DNA from: Blautia wexlerae
GTDB taxonomy: Bacteria > Bacillota > Clostridia > Lachnospirales > Lachnospiraceae
Direction: 5' to 3'
Assembly (NCBI RefSeq): GCF_013300825.1
Contig: NZ_JAAIMY010000022.1
Span: 1 to 64,000, forward strand
DNA: 64,000 nucleotides
Every line of letters starts with the position of its first letter. Position 1 is the first letter of the stretch. Below are positions 7,251 through 16,996 of this stretch, piece after piece. The translations under genes and the position numbers were made by a program. The notes beneath the pieces were generated by a model that did no database searches, was not told the origin of the DNA, and was given only the letters and a program-made list of their open reading frames with translations.

Positions 7251-10200
7251 ATGAAAGCAATGCATAAAGATTTCTGGATGGAGATACGCAAGAGCAAAGC
7301 CAGATTTATTTCCATATTTATGATCGTTGCTCTGGGAGTTGCGTTTTTCTCCGGGATACAGGCCTCGTCACCGGATATGCGCTTCTCAGGTGATGCCTAT
7401 TATGATGAAACCAATCTTATGGATATCAAAGTAATGGGAACTCTGGGACTGACGGAGGATGATGTAGCTGCCATTAAGCAGGTGGACGGAGTAGAGAATG
7501 CAGAGGGCGCCTATGGTACAGATGTAATGTGTGGAGAAGGCGAGAAGCAGAAGGTACTTCATGTGGAAGCTGTGGATCAAACCATGAATCGGATCTCAGT
7601 GACAGAGGGAAAAGCTCCGGAAAAAAGCGGAGAGATTTTCCTTGACTGTATTTTTGCTGAGAGCAATGGATATAAGGTGGGTGATCAGATTACCCTGAAA
7701 GAGGGCGGAGACAGCGAACTGTTGAAAAAGACAGATTATACAGTTGTGGGTTTAGGAGAGAGTCCTCTCTACATATCCTATAATCGCGGAAATTCCACTT
7801 TGGGTTCCGGTGAGGTTAATGGATTTGCCTATGTGCTCCCTGAGGATTTTGACCAGGAAGTGTATACGCAGATTTATGTGCAGGCTCATGGGGCACAGGA
7901 TCTGATCAGCTATACAGATGCTTATGATTCCCTGATAGAGAGAGTGCAGGAGCAAGTGGAGGGGATTGAGGCAGAACGGTGTCAGGTCAGATATGATGAG
8001 ATTGTAGAGGAAGCTAATGACAAGCTTGCAGATGCCAGACAGGAACTTGAAGACGGAAAGAAGGAAGCTAATGAGAAGCTTGCGGATGCCAGACAGGAAC
8101 TGGAGGACGGCAAAAAGAAGTTAAAAGACGGCAAGAAGGAATATAAGGATGGCAAGAAAAAGCTTGCAGACGCAAAAAAGGAACTGGAGGATGGAAAAGC
8201 CCGGCTTGCAGATGCAAAGAAGGAATTAGAGGATGGCAGATCCCAGCTTGCCAGTGCGAAAGAGCAGCTTGCCAGTGGCAGAGCACAGATCGCATCTGCA
8301 AAGGAACAGCTGAATGCAGGATGGGCGGAGGTTTCAGAGAACCAGGCAAAGCTTGATGATGGAAAAGCACAGCTTGAGGATGGCAAGAATCAGTTAAGCG
8401 CCGGTGAGAAGCAGATTGCGGATGCAAAGACGCAGCTTACCCAGAGCCAGCAGGAACTTGACAATGGAAAGGCGCAGATTCAGTCAGGCAGAGAGCAGAT
8501 TGCAGCAACCAGACAGGACTTAAATGCCAAAAAGGAAAGCTGCAATCAGGGACTTGCGCAGATTGAGCAGCAGGAGGCCGGACTTGCAGAAGGAGAGGCT
8601 CAGCTTGAGGGTGCCAGAAGTCAGCTTGCAGCATTGCAGGCACAGTATGAGCAGGCACAAGCTTCAGGCACATATTCCGAGGAAGACCTGGCGGCTCTGG
8701 CAGCACAGGTTTCCGCTTATCAGGAGCAGGTGGACAGTCAGGCAGCCCAGCTGGAAGCATCCAGAAACCAGATCGCAGCAGCAAGAAGTGAACTGGAGAG
8801 TGGTTTAAGCCAGGTGGAGAGCGGACTGTCCCAGCTTGATGCAAAGGAAGCAGAACTGAACCAGCAGGAGGCCGTATTTCCCGATGCCCAGGCAAAGATT
8901 GATGCAGGATGGAAAGAGGTGAAGGCTCAGGAGAAGAAGCTGGAACCAGCCAGAAAAGAGATTCAGGAAAAAGAAGCCCAGCTTGAGTCAGCACAGGAAC
9001 AGATCGATGCTGCAAAAGCAAAACTAAATTCCAGCCAGGCGCAGTTAGAGGAGAAGGAGGCAGAACTTGCTTCGGGAGAAGCACAGATTCGGGAGAATGA
9101 AGGGAAGCTTGCTTCCGGCGAGAAAGAGATTGCCGACAATGAACAGAAGCTGAGGGATGGAGAGAAGGAAATCTCAGAGAACGAACAGAAGCTGAAGGAT
9201 TCCAGAAAGGACATCAAAAAAGCTGAGAAGGATCTGGAAGAAGGTAAAAAAGAATACGAAGACGGCAAGAGGGATGCAGAGAAAGAAATTGCAGACGGTG
9301 AGAAGAAGATTCAGGATGCCCAGGATGAGATCGATGATATCAGTATGCCGGAATGGATGGTAACGGACCGCAATGATCTGCCGGAATATTCAGATTATGG
9401 GGATAATGCAGACAGAATAAGAAGTATCGGACAGGTTTTCCCTGTTATCTTTTTCCTGGTGGCTGCACTGGTAAGTCTGACTACCATGACACGAATGGTG
9501 GAGGAACAGAGAACCCAGATCGGTACAATGAAGGCTCTGGGATACGGCAAGTATGCAATTGCATCCAAATATCTGCTGTATGCCTTTCTTGCCACAGTGG
9601 GAGGCAGTATCCTGGGAATTCTGATCGGAGAGAAAATCCTGCCCTGGGTTATTATTAACGGGTATGGCATTATGTATAAGGGTATGATGAACAATATCCA
9701 GATCCGTTATGAATTAAAATTTGCAATGATAGCAGCAGGTGCAGCAACTGTGTGTACTGTCGGAGCCACCATTTTCTCCTGTTACAGGGCACTGGCGGAA
9801 ACTCCGGCATCACTGATGCGTCCTCCTGCTCCCAAAGAGGGTAAGAGAATCCTGCTGGAACGGATCCCGCTTTTCTGGAAGCACTTGAATTTTACATGGA
9901 AATCTACTCTGAGAAACCTTTTCCGATATAAAAAACGTTTCTTTATGACGATTTTCGGTATTTCGGGAAGTATGGCGCTAATGCTGGTAGGTTTTGGACT
10001 CAGGGATTCCATTATGGATATTGCCAGACGGCAGTATCAGGAGCTTCAGCATTATACAGGAACGATCATTGATGATGAGGAGGCAACGGATAAGGAGAGA
10101 CAGGAGCTGGATGAATTTTTGAAGAATGACAGCCAGATCGAGAGATATACCCATGTGCAGTTTACCAAGATGAGTGTTCCCAGAAATAAATCCAATATCA

Positions 10201-11027
10201 GCGTATATGTGTATGTGCCTGAGAATCTTGAGACCTTTAATAAGGATGTAACTCTTCAGGACAGAAAGACAAAAGAGAAATATAAGCTGACGGAAGCAGG
10301 TACAGTGATCAGTGAGAAGACGGCAACTCTGACAGGACTGAAAGTCGGGGATACCATGACCATCACAAAGGATGGGAAAAATTATGAGACAAAGATCGCA
10401 GCAGTGACAGAGAATTACATGGGACATTATATTTATATGACAGGAAATGTCTATGAACAGACCTTCGGGGAGAAGCCGAACTATTCTGCAACTGTTTTCA
10501 CGGTAAAAGAGGAGTACAAAGAATCAGAATCTGAGGTGGGAAATGAGATCCTGAAGCACCCGGCTGCATTAAGCATCAGCTATACCAGCAGTCTGGAGGC
10601 TCAGCTTCACAGAATGCTTGGAGCATTGGATACGGTAATCATAGTGCTGATCATTTCTGCGGGAATGCTTGCTTTCGTAGTCCTGTATAATCTGAACAAT
10701 GTCAATATTACGGAACGCCAGAGAGAACTGGCAACCCTGAAGGTACTGGGATTCTATGATAATGAAGTTTCTGCCTATGTATACAGGGAGAACGTTATCC
10801 TTACCCTCATCGGCGTGCTGGCAGGGGCTGTATTCGGAATCTTTTTGCACAGATATATTATCCGTACTGTGGAAGTGGATGCGGTCATGTTCGGAAGAAA
10901 TATTAATCCTGTCAGTTTCCTGTACTGCGGACTGCTGACAATTGGATTCTCCATGATTGTAAATCTGTTTATGCATCAGAAATTAAAGAAGATTGACATG
11001 GTAGAATCCCTGAAAAGTGTGGAATAA
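7251..11027 (+). CDS. FtsX/MacB-type ABC permease with a very long coiled coil
   Basis: The protein has about 1258 aa. The ATG at 7251 follows AGGTGA at 7240-7245; earlier GTG and ATG codons at 7242 and 7245 overlap that site. One N-terminal membrane helix (about 18-40) is followed by a MacB-like extracytoplasmic domain to about 235. Residues about 240-690 then form an enormous charged coiled coil built from units such as ADAKKELEDGK and ASGEAQIRENEGKL. Three membrane helices of the first FtsX domain follow (about 725-850), then one helix near 890, a second extracytoplasmic domain, and the final FtsX block with three helices (about 1125-1245). The topology places the coiled coil outside the membrane, long enough to reach across the wall. 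The DNA of the coiled coil is itself repetitive. Function is unknown beyond being partner of the ATPase. Confidence 0.88.
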   Translation: MKAMHKDFWMEIRKSKARFISIFMIVALGVAFFSGIQASSPDMRFSGDAYYDETNLMDIKVMGTLGLTEDDVAAIKQVDGVENAEGAYGTDVMCGEGEKQKVLHVEAVDQTMNRISVTEGKAPEKSGEIFLDCIFAESNGYKVGDQITLKEGGDSELLKKTDYTVVGLGESPLYISYNRGNSTLGSGEVNGFAYVLPEDFDQEVYTQIYVQAHGAQDLISYTDAYDSLIERVQEQVEGIEAERCQVRYDEIVEEANDKLADARQELEDGKKEANEKLADARQELEDGKKKLKDGKKEYKDGKKKLADAKKELEDGKARLADAKKELEDGRSQLASAKEQLASGRAQIASAKEQLNAGWAEVSENQAKLDDGKAQLEDGKNQLSAGEKQIADAKTQLTQSQQELDNGKAQIQSGREQIAATRQDLNAKKESCNQGLAQIEQQEAGLAEGEAQLEGARSQLAALQAQYEQAQASGTYSEEDLAALAAQVSAYQEQVDSQAAQLEASRNQIAAARSELESGLSQVESGLSQLDAKEAELNQQEAVFPDAQAKIDAGWKEVKAQEKKLEPARKEIQEKEAQLESAQEQIDAAKAKLNSSQAQLEEKEAELASGEAQIRENEGKLASGEKEIADNEQKLRDGEKEISENEQKLKDSRKDIKKAEKDLEEGKKEYEDGKRDAEKEIADGEKKIQDAQDEIDDISMPEWMVTDRNDLPEYSDYGDNADRIRSIGQVFPVIFFLVAALVSLTTMTRMVEEQRTQIGTMKALGYGKYAIASKYLLYAFLATVGGSILGILIGEKILPWVIINGYGIMYKGMMNNIQIRYELKFAMIAAGAATVCTVGATIFSCYRALAETPASLMRPPAPKEGKRILLERIPLFWKHLNFTWKSTLRNLFRYKKRFFMTIFGISGSMALMLVGFGLRDSIMDIARRQYQELQHYTGTIIDDEEATDKERQELDEFLKNDSQIERYTHVQFTKMSVPRNKSNISVYVYVPENLETFNKDVTLQDRKTKEKYKLTEAGTVISEKTATLTGLKVGDTMTITKDGKNYETKIAAVTENYMGHYIYMTGNVYEQTFGEKPNYSATVFTVKEEYKESESEVGNEILKHPAALSISYTSSLEAQLHRMLGALDTVIIVLIISAGMLAFVVLYNLNNVNITERQRELATLKVLGFYDNEVSAYVYRENVILTLIGVLAGAVFGIFLHRYIIRTVEVDAVMFGRNINPVSFLYCGLLTIGFSMIVNLFMHQKLKKIDMVESLKSVE

Positions 11028-11149
11028 ACGATTTGTCGCTTTATTGCAGAAAAGAAGAAAAAGAAAAATACAGGATAAGATGTGAAAAATATCTGATAAA
11101 ACACAAAGAAGAATGAAAATACAATAGCGATTTTTGACAAAATTAAAAA

Positions 11150-11527
11150 GTGATCAATAACAATATTATCTCGGCATATGAGAAATCCGGTGCAGAAGTA
11201 ATTGTGATGGGACGGGGAATCGGTTTTAAAAAGAAACAGGGAGAAATAAAAGTTGCTATTGGTCTGGTAGCTTCCGCAGCACTTTGTGCATTTATCTGCG
11301 GTGTTACAGAGCCGTTCGAATTTGGTTTCATGTTCCTGACTCTTGGACTCTATGTTATTTATGCATTATTATATGGTATCTTTACCGTGGTCACAGTATT
11401 ATTAGGATTCCGTGCAGGCTTCTCATTCTCAGCCGGTGTAATCAGATCTGGCAAAAATTCTGTTCAGGTTGTAATCGGTACGAAAGTTCAGTTCGTAGCA
11501 GACGAGTTTAAGAAGCTCTGTAAATAA
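11150..11527 (+). pseudogene. mosaic PTS remnant: BglG/LicT N-terminus fused to EIIC and EIIB ends
   Basis: A 125-codon frame begins at GTG 11150 without a ribosome-binding site. The first 32 codons (VINNNIISAYEKSGAEVIVM, then GRGIGFKKKQGE) match the RNA-binding domain of LicT/BglG antiterminators, but the protein has lost the usual residues before KVINNN. Without a break it continues into 'ALCAFICGVTEPFEFGFMFL' and 'LLGFRAGFSFSAGVI', which are signatures of the glucose/N-acetylglucosamine-type PTS permease EIIC. It ends in 'VVIGTKVQFVADEFKKL', resembling the end of an EIIB domain. An antiterminator gene followed by a PTS gene seems to have collapsed through internal deletions that kept the frame. 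It could still yield a small membrane protein, but this is more likely a dead locus. Confidence 0.65.
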
Positions 11528-11580
11528 TATAGCAGATAAAATCCCTTTTTACAAAAAGACCATAATTTAGTATTTCTTTT

Positions 11581-11615
11581 ACAGCGGGTAAACCAAATGT
11601 TTGCTCGCTGTTTTT
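11581..11615 (+). terminator. intrinsic terminator of the former PTS locus
   Basis: ACAGCGGGTAAAC (11581-11593) pairs with GTTTGCTCGCTGT (11599-11611) using two G-U pairs, followed by TTTTT. It is properly placed 54 bases after the end of the PTS remnant. Confidence 0.7.
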
Positions 11616-11737
11616 ATATATTTAACCGAATAAACTGCGGAACAGTTACTAAGTTATTAGCAGTCGGCAAAGAGGCTGATTTTATCCATTTGATAAACAA
11701 TTGCAGGCATAAATTTGTGAAATCCCGTGAAACATCC

Positions 11738-11766
11738 TTGACAAAAAAAGCTTTTTTCATTATAGT
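11738..11766 (+). promoter_or_regulatory. sigma-A promoter of the valS T-box leader
   Basis: TTGACA (11738-11743), a 17-base spacer and TATAGT (11761-11766) form a near-consensus promoter. Transcription would begin near 11773, at the 5' end of the T-box leader. Confidence 0.75.
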
Positions 11767-11772
11767 AGAATC

Positions 11773-12038
11773 CAGAAAAAGGCTGTGAAAAAGAGGAGTA
11801 GGCGGTAATGCCCCACAGAGAGGGAAGCTTATAAGCTGGAAGGTTTCCCGGGAACAGAAGTGCTGAAGGTAGCTTTGGAGCCGGGAGGCTGAAGTGAGTG
11901 GTATGATAGTGTTGAGATTCATATACGCGCATGGTAGGCTTTCACGTATCCCGCGTTAAGGGAATGAGAGACAAACTAAGGTGGTACCGCGATCAATGTC
12001 GCCCTTTGCACGTATAATGCGTGTGAGGGGCGTTTTTT
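11773..12038 (+). promoter_or_regulatory. T-box riboswitch controlling valS
   Basis: The leader carries AGAGAGGGA near 11817-11825, characteristic of the start of stem I, and the universal T-box sequence AAGGTGGTACCGCG at 11978-11991, which base-pairs with the acceptor end of uncharged tRNA. An intrinsic terminator follows: CGCCC (12000-12004) pairs with GGGCG (12028-12032) ahead of TTTTTT (12033-12038). The gene downstream is valyl-tRNA synthetase, so the ligand should be uncharged tRNA-Val. A GTA triplet at 11901-11903 lies where a specifier codon is expected, but I could not fold stem I to prove it. When uncharged tRNA-Val binds, the antiterminator forms and transcription runs into valS. 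Confidence 0.9.
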
Positions 12039-12182
12039 ATCGAATAAGTTTATGACACAGTTATCTGGCTGGATGCGGAAAGCGAAGTCAGTATGCTTAT
12101 TTGTTTGGTTGTCAGGGTGACTGCTTTATAACGGAGTAATCCGTAGATACTTTAGTTTCAGATATATAATTAGGAGGACATT

Positions 12183-14837
12183 ATGAGCAAAGAACTTGCA
12201 AAAACTTACGATCCTAAGGGAATCGAAGAGCGTCTTTACACAAAATGGATGGACAATGGATATTTCCATGCAAAAGTAAATCCGGACAAGAAACCGTTTA
12301 CCATTGTTATGCCGCCGCCAAACGTAACCGGCCAGCTTCACATGGGACATGCGCTGGATGAAACCATGCAGGATATCCTGATCCGTTTCAAGAGAATGCA
12401 GGGCTATGAAGCATTATGGCAGCCGGGAACTGACCATGCAGCTATCGCTACAGAGGTTAAGGTTATCGACAAGCTGAAAAAAGAAGGTATCGACAAACAC
12501 GATATCGGCCGTGAGGAATTCTTAAAACATGCGTGGGCATGGAAAGAGGAGTACGGCGGAAAGATCATCAATCAGTTAAAGAAACTGGGTGCTTCCGCAG
12601 ACTGGGAGAGAGAACGTTTCACAATGGATGAGGGATGTTCCAAGGCAGTACAGGAAGTATTTATCAAATTATATGAAAAAGGCTATATCTACAAAGGTTC
12701 CAGAATCATCAACTGGTGTCCTGTATGCCAGACTTCCATCTCTGATGCAGAGGTTGAGCATGAGGATCAGGACGGATTTTTCTGGCACATTAATTACCCG
12801 ATCGTAGGGGAAGAGGGACGTTTCGTAGAGATTGCAACTACACGTCCGGAAACCCTGCTGGGTGATACTGCTGTTGCCGTAAATCCGGAAGATGAGCGCT
12901 ACAAGGATCTCATCGGCAAGATGCTGAAGCTTCCTCTCACAGACAGAGAGATTCCGGTGATCGCCGATGAATATGTAGACAAAGAATTCGGAACAGGATG
13001 TGTAAAGATCACACCTGCCCATGACCCTAACGATTTTGAGGTTGGACGCCGTCACAATCTGGAAGAAATCAACATCATGAATGATGATGCAACAATCAAC
13101 GAACTTGGCGGTAAATACGCAGGTATGGATCGCTATGAAGCACGTAAGGCAATGGTTGCAGATCTGGAAGAACTTGGACTTCTGGTAAAAGTAGTTCCCC
13201 ACAATCACAGTGTTGGAACACATGACCGCTGCGGTACAACCGTAGAGCCTATGATCAAACCACAGTGGTTTGTAAAGATGGACGAGATGGCAAAGGCAGC
13301 GATCAAAGCACTGGATGACGGAGATCTGAAATTTGTTCCGTCCCGTTTTGACAAGACTTACCTTCACTGGCTTGAGAATATCCGTGACTGGTGTATTTCC
13401 AGACAGTTATGGTGGGGACACAGAATCCCGGCTTATTACTGTGATGAGTGCGGTGAAGTAGTAGTTGCAAGAGAAATGCCTGAGAAATGCCCGAAATGCG
13501 GATGCACACATCTTCATCAGGATGAGGATACACTGGATACCTGGTTCAGTTCTGCATTATGGCCATTCTCCACACTTGGCTGGCCGGAGAAAACACCGGA
13601 ACTGGAATATTTCTATCCGACAGATGTACTTGTTACAGGATATGACATTATCTTCTTCTGGGTTATCCGTATGGTATTCTCTGCTCTGGAGCAGACTGAT
13701 CAGGTTCCGTTCCATCATGTACTGATCCATGGTCTGGTACGTGACTCCCAGGGACGTAAGATGAGTAAGTCTCTTGGAAACGGTATCGATCCTCTGGAAG
13801 TTATTGATAAATACGGCGCAGATGCTCTTCGTCTTACTCTGATGACAGGTAATGCACCTGGAAATGATATGCGTTTCTACTGGGAAAAGGTAGAAGCAAG
13901 CCGTAACTTCGCAAACAAGATCTGGAATGCTTCCCGTTTCATCATGATGAACCTGGAAGGCAAGACAGTGACAGAGCCGGAGAACTTAAATGATCTCTGT
14001 GCAGAGGATAAATGGATTCTGTCTCACTTAAATACAGTGATTCGTGAAGCAACAGAGAACATGGAAAAATATGAACTTGGTATTGCAGTACAGAAGGTTT
14101 ATGACTTCCTGTGGGATGAACTCTGCGACTGGTATATTGAGATGGCTAAGGTTCGTCTGTGGAAGGCAGAGGAAGATCCGAAGGCTGCAAATGATGCACT
14201 CTGGACATTAAGAACAGCGCTGACAGAAGGTCTGAAGCTTCTTCATCCGTATATGCCGTTTATCACAGAGGAAATCTACTGCACACTTCTTCCTGAAGAA
14301 GAGTCTATTATGATCTCCGAATGGCCTGTATACAGAGAAGAGAGAAACTTCCCGGATGCTGAGAAAGCAATCGAGGGCTTCAAAGAGGTTGTAAGAGGTA
14401 TCCGTAATACCAGAACAGAGATGAATGTTCCGAATAACCGCAAGACAAGCCTGCATATTGTGGCAAAGGATGCTGAAACAGCAGCAATGTATGAGAACAG
14501 CAAGAAATCCTTTGTAAATCTTGCATTTGCAAAAGAGATTCTGGTACAGACAGACAAGAACGGAATCAGTGAAGATGCAGTTTCCGTAGTTGTTTCCAAT
14601 GCGGTTGTATATATGCCGTTGGAAGACCTGATCGACAAAGATAAAGAGATTGAACGTCTTACAAAAGAAACAGAACGTCTCACAAAAGAGATCGCAAGAT
14701 GTGAAGGTATGCTGAATAATCCGAATTTCGTAAACAAGGCACCTGCTGCCAAGGTGGATGCGGAGAAAGACAAACTTGCGAAATATAAAGAAATGATGGA
14801 TAAGGTTAAAGGACAGTTAGAGCAGCTTAAGAAATAA
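12183..14837 (+). CDS. valS: valyl-tRNA synthetase
   Basis: The protein has 884 aa, typical for bacterial ValRS. It charges tRNA-Val with valine in the cytoplasm and edits misactivated threonine. The class I HIGH motif appears in [18 protein letters not shown] (residues about 42-60) and KMSKS in [14 protein letters not shown] (about 525-540). The CP1 editing domain lies between, with zinc-ribbon-like CDECGEVV...CPKCGC near 420-445. The C-terminal 65 residues form the tRNA-binding coiled coil ([18 protein letters not shown]). The start at 12183 follows AGGAGG. Expression is governed by the T-box leader. The next gene begins 12 bases later, suggesting co-transcription. Confidence 0.98.
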   Translation: MSKELAKTYDPKGIEERLYTKWMDNGYFHAKVNPDKKPFTIVMPPPNVTGQLHMGHALDETMQDILIRFKRMQGYEALWQPGTDHAAIATEVKVIDKLKKEGIDKHDIGREEFLKHAWAWKEEYGGKIINQLKKLGASADWERERFTMDEGCSKAVQEVFIKLYEKGYIYKGSRIINWCPVCQTSISDAEVEHEDQDGFFWHINYPIVGEEGRFVEIATTRPETLLGDTAVAVNPEDERYKDLIGKMLKLPLTDREIPVIADEYVDKEFGTGCVKITPAHDPNDFEVGRRHNLEEINIMNDDATINELGGKYAGMDRYEARKAMVADLEELGLLVKVVPHNHSVGTHDRCGTTVEPMIKPQWFVKMDEMAKAAIKALDDGDLKFVPSRFDKTYLHWLENIRDWCISRQLWWGHRIPAYYCDECGEVVVAREMPEKCPKCGCTHLHQDEDTLDTWFSSALWPFSTLGWPEKTPELEYFYPTDVLVTGYDIIFFWVIRMVFSALEQTDQVPFHHVLIHGLVRDSQGRKMSKSLGNGIDPLEVIDKYGADALRLTLMTGNAPGNDMRFYWEKVEASRNFANKIWNASRFIMMNLEGKTVTEPENLNDLCAEDKWILSHLNTVIREATENMEKYELGIAVQKVYDFLWDELCDWYIEMAKVRLWKAEEDPKAANDALWTLRTALTEGLKLLHPYMPFITEEIYCTLLPEEESIMISEWPVYREERNFPDAEKAIEGFKEVVRGIRNTRTEMNVPNNRKTSLHIVAKDAETAAMYENSKKSFVNLAFAKEILVQTDKNGISEDAVSVVVSNAVVYMPLEDLIDKDKEIERLTKETERLTKEIARCEGMLNNPNFVNKAPAAKVDAEKDKLAKYKEMMDKVKGQLEQLKK

Positions 14838-14849
14838 GGGAGTGTTTAG

Positions 14850-16886
14850 ATGAAATTGTATAAGATTTGTAACAAAATCTCCCTTTTACTCCATGTACTT
14901 GCCAGCGCAGCGGGATATTTTGTTATGGAGGCAATCTGCCGTCACTCGTTTATAGAAGCCTGGAATTATATGACACAGAGACCTCTGGTTTTTGCATATA
15001 ATGCGGCATTCATTTTTACTTCGTCACTAATTGTTTATCTGTTTCACAGGAGAGTATTCTGGAGAGTACTGGTTACGTTGTTCTGGCTGATACTGGCCAT
15101 TATTAACGGTGTTCTCCTGCTGAACCGTGTTACACCTTTTACCGGACCGGATCTGCATCTGATCACAGATGCAATGAAGATTGCCAACAAATATCTGCCT
15201 GTTGCAGGCGTTGTGGCAGTCTGCATCCTGTTTGGGATTCTTGTTATTTTACTGCTGATGCTGCTTATTAAAGGACCGAAGTATCAGAAAAAGATTAAAT
15301 ATCGCTACAATATTCCTCTGATCCTGCTGGCTGTTGCTCTTTTTGCAGGAAGTACACAACTGGCACTGGAGAAGAGGGTGCTTTCCAATTACTTTGGAAA
15401 TATTGCTTTTGCATATGAGGATTATGGATATCCTTACTGTCTGGCAACTACGATTTTCAATACGGGAATCAGTTGTCCGAGAGATTATTCTGAGAAAGAA
15501 ATCAAAAGAATTGAGAAGACGGAAAAGAATCTTCCGGAAACGCAGGAAGAAAAGCGGCCGAATATTCTGTTTTTGCAGTTAGAATCATTCTTTGATCCTA
15601 CGCTGGTTAATTACCTGGATATTTCAGAAGACCCGATTCCGACCTTCCGTAAGCTGATGAAGGAATATTCTTCAGGATATTATAAGGTTCCGTCTGTCGG
15701 TGCAGGTACTGCCAATACGGAATTTGAATCCATTACAGGAATGAGTATGCATTATTTTGGACCTGGGGAATATCCTTATAAGAGTATTCTTAGAGAGACT
15801 ACATGTGAGAGTGCACCTTATATACTGAAGAATCTGGGTTATACCACCCATGCAGTTCATAATAATGAGGCAAATTTCTATGGAAGAAGATCTATTTTTC
15901 CGAATCTCGGATTTGATACTTTTACTTCCGAAGAGTACATGGCAAGAGAGAACGAGAAGAATCCAAATGGCTGGGTAAAGGATGAGGTTCTGACAGATGA
16001 AATCCTGAAATGTCTGGACTCCACTGAGGGACCGGATTATGTATATACTATTTCTGTACAGGGACATGGTGCGTATCCGGATGAGCAGATTCTGGAAAAT
16101 CCTGAGATCACAGTTTCCGGTGCACCGACTGAGGAAGAGAACAATAAATGGGAATATTACGTAAATGAGATCCATGAGATGGATAATTTTGTCAAAGAGC
16201 TGACAGACAAGCTTGCAGATTATCCTGAGGATGTGGTTCTTGTTATGTACGGTGACCACCTTCCGACTATGGGATTGACTGTGGAAGACCTGAAGAACAA
16301 GTATCTGTTCCAGACAGAATATGTGATGTGGGATAACTTCGGACTTAAGAAAAAGAAGGAAAATCTTGCAGCATATCAGATGGCGGCAGAGGTTATGGAT
16401 CGTGTGGGAATCCATGAGGGAACCGTTTTCCGCTATCATCAGGCAAGAAGAAATACCAGAAATTATCAGGTGGATCTGGAAACCCTGCAGTATGACCTCC
16501 TTTATGGAAAGAGATATTCCTACGGGGAAAGCGGCGAAAGTCCTTATCTGCGTACCAGAATGCGTATGGGAATCTATGATGTGACTCTGGATTCCATTCA
16601 ATGTATCTCTGAGGCAGATCATACATATTACATTAAGGGAACGGAATTTACGCCGTCCAGTGAAATCAAGCTGAACGGAGAATGGTATGATACGGTCTAT
16701 ATCAATCCGACTACACTGATGATCACAGGTACGGAGCTGAATGATTTCGACAGGCTGGCGGTGATCCAGCGAAGCAACAGTTCGACGCGAAAACCGCTGA
16801 GCAAGAGCTATGACCGGTCCTGCTATGCACTTTATTCAAATAATAAATGGAAATTAACAGAAAGTGCTGGTACGAATGAGAATTAA
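14850..16886 (+). CDS. LTA synthase-family membrane sulfatase (polyglycerolphosphate synthase-like)
   Basis: The protein has 678 aa. Five membrane helices fill the first ~180 residues, followed by an extracellular alkaline-phosphatase/sulfatase-fold domain. NILFLQLESFFDP carries the first metal ligand. GAGTANTEFESITG at about 284-297 carries the expected catalytic threonine that accepts glycerol phosphate, and GDHLP near 467 is the second metal site. The region after about 560 is an extra C-terminal module of beta character absent from short LtaS proteins. LtaS polymerises glycerol phosphate from phosphatidylglycerol onto a lipid anchor. The family also includes primases and modifying enzymes, so the exact product is not certain. 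An AGGGAG ribosome-binding site precedes the start, 12 bases behind valS. Confidence 0.88.
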   Translation: MKLYKICNKISLLLHVLASAAGYFVMEAICRHSFIEAWNYMTQRPLVFAYNAAFIFTSSLIVYLFHRRVFWRVLVTLFWLILAIINGVLLLNRVTPFTGPDLHLITDAMKIANKYLPVAGVVAVCILFGILVILLLMLLIKGPKYQKKIKYRYNIPLILLAVALFAGSTQLALEKRVLSNYFGNIAFAYEDYGYPYCLATTIFNTGISCPRDYSEKEIKRIEKTEKNLPETQEEKRPNILFLQLESFFDPTLVNYLDISEDPIPTFRKLMKEYSSGYYKVPSVGAGTANTEFESITGMSMHYFGPGEYPYKSILRETTCESAPYILKNLGYTTHAVHNNEANFYGRRSIFPNLGFDTFTSEEYMARENEKNPNGWVKDEVLTDEILKCLDSTEGPDYVYTISVQGHGAYPDEQILENPEITVSGAPTEEENNKWEYYVNEIHEMDNFVKELTDKLADYPEDVVLVMYGDHLPTMGLTVEDLKNKYLFQTEYVMWDNFGLKKKKENLAAYQMAAEVMDRVGIHEGTVFRYHQARRNTRNYQVDLETLQYDLLYGKRYSYGESGESPYLRTRMRMGIYDVTLDSIQCISEADHTYYIKGTEFTPSSEIKLNGEWYDTVYINPTTLMITGTELNDFDRLAVIQRSNSSTRKPLSKSYDRSCYALYSNNKWKLTESAGTNEN

Positions 16887-16923
16887 TCCATAATTTTGTC
16901 GGATAAAATATTACGATTGGTAC

Positions 16924-16989
16924 TGGACATCTTCCACCACTATTATATAATGTTAGAGTAACTAAATACATTATAGATAAGTGGTGGAA
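16924..16989 (+). promoter_or_regulatory. promoter and overlapping dyad before folC
   Basis: TGGACA (16924-16929), a 16-base spacer and TATAAT (16946-16951) form a plausible sigma-A promoter. A 9-bp inverted repeat, TTCCACCAC (16932-16940) and GTGGTGGAA (16981-16989), straddles the -10 box. Its right arm supplies the weak ribosome-binding site and is followed by seven T's up to the ATG. In transcripts reading in from the upstream gene it would act as a terminator-like hairpin; for the local promoter it could be an operator. Confidence 0.5.
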
Positions 16990-16996
16990 TTTTTTT

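Noticed and set aside
8437-9084. 215-codon minus-strand ORF inside the ABC permease, with neighbours at 7982-8427 and 8963-9268
   Set aside because: These are antisense shadows caused by the repetitive coiled-coil codons; they have biased Ser/Pro/Leu composition and no ribosome-binding site.
12669-13367. 232-codon minus-strand ORF opposite valS
   Set aside because: It is antisense to the conserved catalytic core of ValRS and has no independent coding evidence.
15672-16622. 316-codon minus-strand ORF opposite the LTA-synthase-like gene
   Set aside because: The plus-strand gene is strongly supported by family motifs; the antisense frame has an Ile/Cys/His-rich random composition and no start signals.
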